Shown here: piece after piece, positions 55,883 to 62,976 of the stretch
Position numbering within the stretch: position 1 is the stretch's first letter
How the letters are laid out: every line of letters begins with the position of its first letter
Assembly (NCBI RefSeq): GCF_003234365.2
Contig: NZ_CP126260.1
Span: 1,612,001 to 1,676,000 of the forward strand
DNA length: 64,000 nt
Source of the DNA: Curtobacterium sp. MCJR17_020
GTDB lineage: Bacteria > Actinomycetota > Actinomycetes > Actinomycetales > Microbacteriaceae
Direction of reading: 5' to 3'
Made by a program: the position numbers and the translations under genes
Notes under the pieces: generated by a model
The model's input: only the letters and a program-made list of their open reading frames with translations
The model's database searches: none
Told to the model about the DNA's origin: nothing

Positions 55883-56236
55883 ATGAGCACCAGCACGCCC
55901 AGCGTCTTCAGCAAGATCATCGCGCGCGAGATCCCGGCGACCGTCGTCGCCGAGGACGACCGCGTGATCGCGATCGAGGACATCGCCCCGAAGGCACCCG
56001 TCCACGTGCTGGTCGTCCCCAAGACCGAGCAGTACGCGAACGTCGCCGAACTCGCGGCCGGTGACCCCGACCTCCTCGCCCACCTGGTCGCCACCGCGCA
56101 GCGCATCGCCGACGAGCGCGCCGGCGGCCAGTTCCGTCTCGTCTTCAACACCGGCGAAGCCGCCGGTCAGACCGTGTTCCACGTGCACGCGCACGTACTC
56201 GCAGGTGAACTGCAGGAAGGCACCCTTGCCGGCTAA
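55883..56236 (+). CDS. HIT family nucleotide-binding protein
   Basis: 117 residues, HINT-type purine nucleoside phosphoramidase fold. N-terminal SVFSKIIAREIPATVVAEDD and the histidine triad FHVHAHVLAG (His100, 102, 104). In bacteria it hydrolyses aminoacyl-AMP and similar adducts. It overlaps the phoH TTG start by 11 bases, so the two are coupled. Confidence 0.96.
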   Translation: MSTSTPSVFSKIIAREIPATVVAEDDRVIAIEDIAPKAPVHVLVVPKTEQYANVAELAAGDPDLLAHLVATAQRIADERAGGQFRLVFNTGEAAGQTVFHVHAHVLAGELQEGTLAG

Positions 56237-57368
56237 CGAACCAGCACAGCCCACCACCGACGACGACCAGGTCGTCTCCGTCGCCCTCCAGGTCGACGGC
56301 ATCGCCATGGTCCAGCTGCTCGGTCCCCAGGACCGGCTCCTGAAGACCGTCGAACGGCAGTACCCGGGCGTCAAGGTCGTCGTCCGCGGCAACGAGGTCA
56401 CGCTCACCGGACCCGAGCGCGAGGTCGCGCGGGCGAAGGCGCTCGTCGACGAGCTCGTCGGCATGGTCAAGCGCGGGCAGGACATCGGCCCCTCGGACAT
56501 CCCGATGTCGGCGCGCATCCTCGACGACGACCGCAAGCCGTCCGACACCTTCGGCACGCCGATCGTGTCGAGCCGCGGCAAGTCCGTCCGGCCGAAGACC
56601 GACGGGCAGCGCGCGTACGTCGACGCCATCGACGAACACACCATCACGTTCGGGATCGGTCCCGCCGGCACCGGCAAGACCTACCTGGCGATGGCGAAGG
56701 CCGTGCAGGCCCTGCAGCGGCGCGAGGTCACCCGCATCATCCTGACCCGTCCAGCGGTCGAGGCCGGCGAGCGGCTCGGGTTCCTGCCGGGCACGCTCAC
56801 CGACAAGATCGACCCGTACCTGCGGCCGCTCTACGACGCCCTGAACGAGATGATGGACCCCGAGCTGGTCCCGAAGCTGCTCGCTGCGGGCACGGTCGAG
56901 GTCGCGCCGCTCGCGTACATGCGCGGCCGGACGCTCAACGACTCGTTCGTCGTCCTCGACGAGGCGCAGAACACGACCCCCGAGCAGATGAAGATGTTCC
57001 TGACCCGTCTCGGGTTCGGCTCGAAGATGGTCGTCACGGGTGACATCACCCAGGTCGACCTGCCGGGCAACGTGTCCGGGCTCCGGCTCGTGACGCGCAT
57101 CCTCGGGACGGTCGAGGACATCCACTTCGCCCGGCTCGGCAGCGAGGACGTCGTGCGGCACACGCTCGTCGGCCGCATCGTCGACGCCTACACCGTCTAC
57201 GACGAGGAGCGCCTCGCCGAGCAGGCCGGGCACCGTCCCGGTGGCCGGGGAACCGCGCCGGCCGGCAACCCCGACGGCGCCAACCGTGCCGAGCGCCGTG
57301 GTCGGCCGCCGCAGGACCGCCAGCGACCCCCGTACCCCCAGAACGACGCCCGAGGAGGCAACCGGTGA
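56226..57368 (+). CDS. PhoH-like ATPase
   Basis: 380 residues. Start TTG 56226 is chosen because AGGAAGG lies just before it; it overlaps the HIT gene. N-terminal KH-like region (about 15-85), then the P-loop ATPase: Walker A GPAGTGKT (145-152), Walker B VVLDEAQNTT, sensor VVTGDITQVDLP. A basic Pro/Arg/Gly tail (about 325-380). PhoH proteins act in RNA metabolism with YbeY, which follows directly (GTGA overlap). Confidence 0.94.
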   Translation: MPANEPAQPTTDDDQVVSVALQVDGIAMVQLLGPQDRLLKTVERQYPGVKVVVRGNEVTLTGPEREVARAKALVDELVGMVKRGQDIGPSDIPMSARILDDDRKPSDTFGTPIVSSRGKSVRPKTDGQRAYVDAIDEHTITFGIGPAGTGKTYLAMAKAVQALQRREVTRIILTRPAVEAGERLGFLPGTLTDKIDPYLRPLYDALNEMMDPELVPKLLAAGTVEVAPLAYMRGRTLNDSFVVLDEAQNTTPEQMKMFLTRLGFGSKMVVTGDITQVDLPGNVSGLRLVTRILGTVEDIHFARLGSEDVVRHTLVGRIVDAYTVYDEERLAEQAGHRPGGRGTAPAGNPDGANRAERRGRPPQDRQRPPYPQNDARGGNR

Positions 57369-57826
57369 GCATCGAGCTCAACAACGAGTCCGGGGTCGAG
57401 GTGGACGAGGCAGCCATCCAGCGGCTCGCCGCGTTCGCCCTCGACGCGATGCACGTGCACGCGGACGCCGAACTCGCGATCGTCCTGGTCGATGAGGGCG
57501 CGATGGAGCAGCTGCACGTGCGGTGGATGGACGAGCCCGGCCCCACCGACGTCCTGAGCTTCCCGATGGACGAACTCCGACCGGGTACCGAAGAGGACCC
57601 CACGCCCGCCGGCCTGCTCGGCGACATCGTGCTCTGCCCGCAGGTCGCCGAGGAACAGGCGAAGACCGCCGGGCACTCGAGCACCGACGAGATGCTGCTG
57701 CTCACCTGCCACGGCATCCTGCACCTGCTCGGGTTCGACCACGCCGAGCCGGACGAGAAGGCCGAGATGTTCGGGCTGCAGGGCGAGATCCTGACGGCCT
57801 TCGCGGCCCAGCGCCGGGGTCGGTAG
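57365..57826 (+). CDS. ybeY: rRNA maturation RNase YbeY
   Basis: 153 residues, zinc endoribonuclease for 16S rRNA 3'-end maturation and ribosome quality control. Zn site HxxxHxxxxxH is His116, His120, His126 in CHGILHLLGFDH. TDVLSFPMDE is the second family motif. GTG overlaps the phoH stop. Order phoH-ybeY-CNNM/CBS-era is standard for Gram-positives. Confidence 0.97.
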   Translation: MSIELNNESGVEVDEAAIQRLAAFALDAMHVHADAELAIVLVDEGAMEQLHVRWMDEPGPTDVLSFPMDELRPGTEEDPTPAGLLGDIVLCPQVAEEQAKTAGHSSTDEMLLLTCHGILHLLGFDHAEPDEKAEMFGLQGEILTAFAAQRRGR

Positions 57827-57829
57827 CCG

Positions 57830-59149
57830 ATGCTCGTCGTCGTCGGTCTGCTCGCGGTCGCGCTCGGGCTCGTCGTGCTCGGCGGGCTCCTCGCCGCGAG
57901 CGACGCCGCACTCTCCGTGGTGTCCCGTGCCGACCTCGACGAGATCGCCCGCGGCAACAAGCGTCGTCGTGCGCTCGAGGCGATCGCGGACGACGTCGGC
58001 GCGCACGTCAACGCCCTGAACTTCTTCCGCGTGCTCGCCGAGACCGCCGCAGCCGTGCTCGTCACGATCGCCCTGGTGCGGGCGTTCGACAGCTGGTGGG
58101 TGGCGCTCATCGTCTCCGCCGCGATCATGACAGCCGTGTCGTTCGTGCTCGTCGGGTCGAGTCCGCGCAGCGTCGGACGGGCGCACGCCGAACGGCTGCT
58201 GGCGTCCACCGGCGGCCTGGTCCGTGCCGTCCGGATCGTGCTCGGTCCGCTCGCCGGTCTGCTCGTCCGGATCGGAGACCGCGTCACCCCGGGCCGCGGC
58301 CGCAGCGCCTCGACGGTGTCGAGCGAGGAACAACTGCTGTCCCTCGTCGACGAGGCCACCGAGAGCAACGTGCTCGAGGACGAGGACCGCGAGCTCATCC
58401 ACTCGGTCTTCGAGTTCAGCGACACCCTCGTGCGCGAGGTCATGGTGCCGCGCACCGACATGCTCACCGTCGACGGCTCGGACACGCTCGCCGCGGGCAT
58501 GGAGCAGTTCCTGGCCGCCGGGGTGTCCCGCATGCCCGTCACCGGCAAGGACAGCGACGACGTCCTCGGCGTCCTGTACCTGCGTGACGTTTCGCGGGCG
58601 CTGTACGAGCGTCCGGGGTCCGGCAGCGAGCGGGTCACCCGGCTGCTGCGCCCGGCCGAGTTCGTGCCGGAGTCGAAGGCCGCCGACGACACCCTGCGGC
58701 ACATGCAGGTCGCGAAGAACCACCTGGTCCTGGTCGTCGACGAGTACGGCGGCGTCGCCGGTCTCGTCACGATGGAGGACCTCATCGAAGAGCTCGTCGG
58801 GGACATCTCCGACGAGTACGACCGCGCCGTGGTCGACCGGGTCGAGGTCGAGCCCGGCCTCTGGCGCATCTCGGCCCGACTGCCCGTCGACGAGCTCGGC
58901 GACCTGTTCGGCATCGAGCTCGACGACGACGACGTCGACACCGCCGGCGGCCTGCTCACCAAGGAGCTCGGCCACCTGGCGATCTCCGGCGACACCGTCA
59001 CGGTGTCCGGCGTCGTCTTGACGGCCGACCGGGTCGAGGGCAAACGCCGCCACCTCATCACCGTGCTCGCCGAACGCACCGACGCCCTCGCGGGTGTCGA
59101 GGACGCCTTCGACGACACCACCACCACGACGGGAACCCCGCACGCATGA
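57830..59149 (+). CDS. CNNM/CBS-pair transporter (hemolysin C family)
   Basis: 439 residues: DUF21/CNNM membrane domain (about 1-180, three or four helices, with SDAALSVVSRADLDEI), a CBS pair (about 195-320: VREVMVPRTDMLTVDG and HLVLVVDEYGGVAGLVTMED) and the C-terminal CorC/HlyC domain (about 340-420). Likely Mg2+/Co2+ efflux or its control; 'hemolysin' is a historical name. ATG is 4 bases after ybeY; stop overlaps era (ATGA). Confidence 0.93.
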   Translation: MLVVVGLLAVALGLVVLGGLLAASDAALSVVSRADLDEIARGNKRRRALEAIADDVGAHVNALNFFRVLAETAAAVLVTIALVRAFDSWWVALIVSAAIMTAVSFVLVGSSPRSVGRAHAERLLASTGGLVRAVRIVLGPLAGLLVRIGDRVTPGRGRSASTVSSEEQLLSLVDEATESNVLEDEDRELIHSVFEFSDTLVREVMVPRTDMLTVDGSDTLAAGMEQFLAAGVSRMPVTGKDSDDVLGVLYLRDVSRALYERPGSGSERVTRLLRPAEFVPESKAADDTLRHMQVAKNHLVLVVDEYGGVAGLVTMEDLIEELVGDISDEYDRAVVDRVEVEPGLWRISARLPVDELGDLFGIELDDDDVDTAGGLLTKELGHLAISGDTVTVSGVVLTADRVEGKRRHLITVLAERTDALAGVEDAFDDTTTTTGTPHA

Positions 59150-60084
59150 CCGACTCCGACTCCACCCCGACCGCCTCGGGCACGCCCTACCGCGCGGGCT
59201 TCGTCTCGTTCGTCGGGCGTCCGAACGTGGGCAAGTCCACGCTGACGAACGCGCTCGTGGGCCAGAAGGTCGCGATCACCTCGTCGAAGCCACAGACCAC
59301 CCGTCGCGCGATCCGCGGCATCGTGCACCGGCCCGACGGCCAGGTCATCATCGTCGACACCCCGGGTGTGCACCGTCCCCGCACCCTGCTCGGTGAGCGG
59401 CTCAACGACCTGGTGCAGTCCACCCTCGGTGACGTCGACGTGATCGGGTTCTGCGTCCCCGCCAACGAGCCGATCGGCCCGGGCGACCGCTTCATCAACG
59501 ACACCCTCGACCAGTACCCGCGGGCCAGGAAGGTCGCGATCGTCACGAAGATCGACCGCACCTCGAAGGACAAGGTGGGCGAGCAGCTGCTGGCCGTCTC
59601 CCGGCTCCGCGACTGGGACTCGATCATCCCGACGTCCGGCACGAAGGGGCTGCAGCTCGAGGACCTCCTCGGCGAGATCACCTCGTTGCTGCCGGAGTCG
59701 CCCCAGCTGTACGACTCGTCGGCCGTGACCGAGGAGACCGACGAGGAGCGCATCAGCGAACTCATCCGCGAAGCCGCGCTCGAGGGCGTCCGCGACGAAC
59801 TGCCGCACTCGCTCGCCGTCGTGATCGAGGACATCGTCGAGCCGGACGAGGACGACGACGCCGACGGACCCCTGCGCATCTTCGCGAACCTGTTCGTCGA
59901 GCGCGACAGCCAGAAGGCGATCGTCATCGGCCACAAGGGCGAGCGCCTGAAGGACGTCGGCTCCCGTGCCCGCGTCGAGATCGAGTCGCTGCTCGGCGGT
60001 CGGCACGTGTACCTCAACATCCGTGTGAAGGTCGCCAAGGAGTGGCAGCGTGACCCCAAGCAGCTCGGACGCCTCGGCTTCTGA
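59146..60084 (+). CDS. era: GTPase Era
   Basis: 312 residues, GTPase for 30S maturation. G1 GRPNVGKST (24-32), G2 TTRRAIRG, G3 DTPGVH, G4 TKID, then a KH domain with VIGHKGERLKDVGSRARVEI and the end RDPKQLGRLGF. ATG overlaps the upstream gene's stop. Last gene of the hrcA-to-era block. A frame continuing across its 3' end belongs to the sensor kinase upstream region. Confidence 0.97.
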   Translation: MTDSDSTPTASGTPYRAGFVSFVGRPNVGKSTLTNALVGQKVAITSSKPQTTRRAIRGIVHRPDGQVIIVDTPGVHRPRTLLGERLNDLVQSTLGDVDVIGFCVPANEPIGPGDRFINDTLDQYPRARKVAIVTKIDRTSKDKVGEQLLAVSRLRDWDSIIPTSGTKGLQLEDLLGEITSLLPESPQLYDSSAVTEETDEERISELIREAALEGVRDELPHSLAVVIEDIVEPDEDDDADGPLRIFANLFVERDSQKAIVIGHKGERLKDVGSRARVEIESLLGGRHVYLNIRVKVAKEWQRDPKQLGRLGF

Positions 60085-60139
60085 GCGTCCGGCGGCAGGA
60101 GTCATCCACACGAGGGACGCGCCCGTGAGCCGAGCGCCG

Positions 60140-60145
60140 TACCGT
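60140..60145 (+). promoter_or_regulatory. Putative leaderless -10 box of the sensor kinase gene
   Basis: TACCGT, 6 bases before GTG 60152; the same hexamer serves cydA. Confidence 0.4.
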
Positions 60146-60151
60146 GGACGC

Positions 60152-61426
60152 GTGTTCCGTCCCATGCTGCGCGCGCAGGTCATCACCGACGTCGTCATCG
60201 CCGTGGTGCTCGGCTCGCTCGTGCTGATCACCTCGGCGCGGGGCATGGACTCCCCGCTCGCGGTCGTCACGGTCGTCGGCATGACCGCTGCCCTCGCGCT
60301 CCGACGGCTGTCGCCCGGCCTCGCACTGGCCGTCGCCTGGGTGTTCGCGGTCTTCGAGATGGTCACAGGCCAGATGCCCGACCTGTCGAACGCCTTCATC
60401 GCCGCGGTGCTCTACACGACGAGCGCCTACGGCAGTCGGCGGGTGCGGCTGGCCGGGCTCGTCTCGGCCATCGTCGGGTCCGTCACCGCGGCGCTCTACA
60501 TCGGCGTCGACGACTACCGGAACCGGTTGACGATCGAGACCGCGTCGACGCCGTTCCAGGAGTCGGTGCAGGTCACGGTCTCGTACTTCGCCGTCGTCCT
60601 GCTCCTGCTGCTGCTGCCGTGGTTGGCCGGACTCGTGGTCCGCACCCGGCGGTCGGCGAGCATGAGCCGGGAGGCCCAGCTGCTCGCCGAACGCGACGCC
60701 GCCCGTGCCGACCGAGCGGTCGCGGTCGAACAGGAACGCGTGCGCATCGCCCGCGACATGCACGACATCGTCGCGCACTCGCTCGCGGTCGTCATCGCCC
60801 AGGCGGACGGAGCCCGCTACGCGCTGAAGGCGGACCCCGCCGTCGCCGACCAGGCCCTCGGCACCATCTCGACCACCGCACGCCGGGCCCTCGGCGACGT
60901 CCGCGAGCTCCTCGGTGCGCTGCGGCACGAGCAGGGGACCGTCCCGACGCCGGAGATCGACGACATCGACCGGCTCGTCGGCGAGATGCGCCAGGTCGGC
61001 CTCGACGTCCGGGTCGAGCGCGAGGGCGATCCGACCGGCCTCCCCACCACGACGCAGCTCGCGGTGTACCGGATCGTGCAGGAGAGCCTGACGAACGCCT
61101 ACAAGCACGGTGAGCCCGGCACCCCGGTCCACGCATCACTGACCTACCGCCCGGACACCGTCGAGATCGCGGTGGTGAACCGCCGCGCCGACGACGGCAC
61201 CCGGGGTCCCGGCACCGGGCACGGCCTGGTCGGCATGCGCGAGCGTGCCACCATGACCGGCGGCACGATGACCGCCGGGGTCCGCGGCCCCGACTTCGAG
61301 GTCGCCGTCCGCATGCCCGCCGTCCCCGCCAGCGGGCAGATGCCCCGCGGACGCATCAGCCCGACCGCCGAGTCGACCCCCGCCCCGACCGCCAGTCCGA
61401 CCGAGCAGGAGCGCACCGCCCGATGA
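60152..61426 (+). CDS. Two-component sensor histidine kinase (NarL/DesK-type, HisKA_3)
   Basis: 424 residues. Five or six N-terminal membrane helices (about 8-170) without an obvious extracellular sensor, a coiled linker (REAQLLAERDAARADRAVAV), then HisKA_3 with phospho-acceptor His204 in ARDMHDIVAHSLAVVI, and HATPase_c (VQESLTNAYKHGEP, GTGHGLVGMRERA). Senses an unknown signal, probably within the membrane. GTG 60152 chosen because a -10 box lies 6 bases before it; starts at 60125 or inside era are less likely. Pro/Thr-rich C-terminal tail. The stop overlaps the regulator gene (ATGA). Confidence 0.92.
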   Translation: MFRPMLRAQVITDVVIAVVLGSLVLITSARGMDSPLAVVTVVGMTAALALRRLSPGLALAVAWVFAVFEMVTGQMPDLSNAFIAAVLYTTSAYGSRRVRLAGLVSAIVGSVTAALYIGVDDYRNRLTIETASTPFQESVQVTVSYFAVVLLLLLLPWLAGLVVRTRRSASMSREAQLLAERDAARADRAVAVEQERVRIARDMHDIVAHSLAVVIAQADGARYALKADPAVADQALGTISTTARRALGDVRELLGALRHEQGTVPTPEIDDIDRLVGEMRQVGLDVRVEREGDPTGLPTTTQLAVYRIVQESLTNAYKHGEPGTPVHASLTYRPDTVEIAVVNRRADDGTRGPGTGHGLVGMRERATMTGGTMTAGVRGPDFEVAVRMPAVPASGQMPRGRISPTAESTPAPTASPTEQERTAR

Positions 61427-62112
61427 CCACCACCCCGCCGGCCGACGGCCGGATCCGCGTCGCCCTCGTCGACGACCAGGCACTCTTCCGCACCGGCATC
61501 CGGATGCTCATCGGCTCCCAGCCCGATCTGCACTTCGTGGGCGAGGCGGGCGACGGTGCCGAGGGCGTCGAACTCGTCCGGCGCACCCGACCGGACGTCG
61601 TGCTCATGGACGTCCGGATGCCCGTGATGGACGGCATCACGGCGACCGCGCACATCGTCGAGCAGGCCGGCACCGACGGCGCGAAGGTGCTCGTGCTCAC
61701 CACGTTCGACTTCGACGAGGCCGCGGCGAAGGCCATCCGAGCCGGGGCGAGCGGCTTCGTGCTGAAGGACGCCGACCCCGAGTTCCTGCTCGCCGCCGTG
61801 CGGACCGTGCACGCCGGCACCGCGGTCTTCGCGGCCTCGGCGACGCGGGAGCTCCTGCGGCGCTACGACGACTCCGTCGAGCAGGCCGCGACCGTACCGG
61901 CGACGTTCGACGACCTCACCCCGCGCGAGCGCGAGATCTTCGACCTGGCGGCCCGCGGCTTCAGCAACAGCGAGATCGCGCAGCACGAGTACGTCAGCGA
62001 GGCGACCGTGAAGACCCACATCTCGCGGGTCCTGACGAAGCTCGGACTCCGCGACCGCGTGCGCCTCGTCGTGTTCGCGCACGAGCACGGGCTGGTGAGC
62101 AAGGCCGACTGA
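61423..62112 (+). CDS. NarL/FixJ-family response regulator
   Basis: 229 residues. Receiver domain with acidic pair Asp17-Asp18, phospho-acceptor Asp63 (VVLMDVRMPVMDG) and Thr/Lys switch residues (VLTTFDFD, GFVLKDA). C-terminal LuxR helix-turn-helix LTPREREIFDLAARGFSNSE and VSEATVKTHISRVLTKLG. Partner of the kinase just upstream. Likely targets are the ABC genes that follow; a perfect palindrome in the gap is a candidate site. Confidence 0.95.
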   Translation: MTTTPPADGRIRVALVDDQALFRTGIRMLIGSQPDLHFVGEAGDGAEGVELVRRTRPDVVLMDVRMPVMDGITATAHIVEQAGTDGAKVLVLTTFDFDEAAAKAIRAGASGFVLKDADPEFLLAAVRTVHAGTAVFAASATRELLRRYDDSVEQAATVPATFDDLTPREREIFDLAARGFSNSEIAQHEYVSEATVKTHISRVLTKLGLRDRVRLVVFAHEHGLVSKAD

Positions 62113-62117
62113 GGGAC

Positions 62118-62135
62118 GTCATCCGATCGGATGAC
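62118..62135. promoter_or_regulatory. 18-bp perfect palindrome after the response regulator gene
   Basis: GTCATCCGATCGGATGAC, 6 bases after the stop and about 75 bases before the ABC promoter region. Two-fold symmetric, of a length and place that fit a dimeric regulator site. Too short with too little loop to be a good terminator. Confidence 0.5.
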
Positions 62136-62158
62136 CCGTCCACAGGAAGTCGAGCCGA

Positions 62159-62180
62159 GCGGCTCATCCACAGGAGCCGC
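62159..62180 (+). terminator. Possible terminator hairpin after the response regulator gene
   Basis: GCGGCTC (62159-62165) pairs with GAGCCGC (62174-62180) around an 8-base loop. Confidence 0.4.
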
Positions 62181-62185
62181 CCGAC

Positions 62186-62208
62186 GGACGCGGGGCGGGC
62201 CTCCCGGC
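62186..62208 (+). repeat. 23-bp intergenic motif, copy 3 (before the ABC genes)
   Basis: Exact 23-base match to the reverse complement of 46985-47007; ends CGGGCCTCCCGGC. It ends 3 bases before CATGGT (62212-62217), a weak -10-like box 6 bases from the ABC ATPase ATG, as copy 1 does before leuS. Confidence 0.8.
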
Positions 62209-62223
62209 CGTCATGGTTGGTGC

Positions 62224-62976
62224 ATGACCACCAGCCACGCTCCGATCATCCGACTCGACCACGTGTCCAAGCACTACGGCGACGCCGCGCGCCGGGTGAC
62301 GGCACTCGACGACGTCAGCGTCGACATCGGCGCGGGGGAGTTCACCGCCGTGATGGGGCCGTCCGGGTCCGGCAAGTCGACCCTCATGCACGTCGCCGCG
62401 GGCCTCGACGCGGTGTCCGCGGGCCGCATCGAGATCGACGGGGTCGACATCACGGGGCTCGGCGACAAGGACCTGACCGAGCTCCGGCGCCGCCGGCTCG
62501 GGTTCGTGTTCCAGTCGTTCAACCTGGTGCCGACGCTCGACGTCAGCGAGAACATCCGGCTGCCGTTCCTGCTCGGCGGGCACAAGCCGTCGAAGGACGA
62601 GAGCGCGTGGATCGACCGCCTGGTCGACCAGCTCGGACTCGGCAACCGGCTGTCGCACCGGCCGCACCAGCTGTCGGGCGGGCAGCAGCAGCGCGTCGCC
62701 ATCGCCCGGGCGCTCGCCTCGCGGCCCGCAGTCGTGGTCGCCGACGAGCCGACCGGTGCCCTCGACTCGCGCACCGGCCGTGACGTGCTCGCGATCCTGC
62801 GCGGGGCCGTGCAGGAGTGGGGCCAGAGCGTCGTCATGGTGACGCACGACCCCGTCGCCGCCGCCAACGCCGACCGGATCCTGTTCCTCGCCGACGGCCG
62901 GGTCGTCGCCGACCGCCCGGCGATGGACGCCGGCGCGATCTCCACCACGATGCTGGGGATGGAGGCGGCAGCGTGA
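62224..62976 (+). CDS. ABC transporter ATP-binding protein (MacB/LolD-type)
   Basis: 250 residues. Walker A GPSGSGKST (45-53), Q-loop FVFQSFNLVPTLDV, signature LSGGQQQRVAIARALA, Walker B VVVADEPTGALDSRTG, His switch VMVTHDP. The GALDS Walker B and the FtsX-like permease that follows place it with MacB/LolD or antimicrobial-peptide (BceA-like) exporters. With the two-component genes just upstream this suggests a stress or antibiotic response module. ATG at 62224. Confidence 0.94.
   Translation: MTTSHAPIIRLDHVSKHYGDAARRVTALDDVSVDIGAGEFTAVMGPSGSGKSTLMHVAAGLDAVSAGRIEIDGVDITGLGDKDLTELRRRRLGFVFQSFNLVPTLDVSENIRLPFLLGGHKPSKDESAWIDRLVDQLGLGNRLSHRPHQLSGGQQQRVAIARALASRPAVVVADEPTGALDSRTGRDVLAILRGAVQEWGQSVVMVTHDPVAAANADRILFLADGRVVADRPAMDAGAISTTMLGMEAAA

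Noticed and set aside
60050..60152. Sensor kinase start at ATG 60050 inside era
   Set aside because: It would overlap era by 35 bases and add unconserved residues; GTG 60152 has a -10 box at leaderless spacing.
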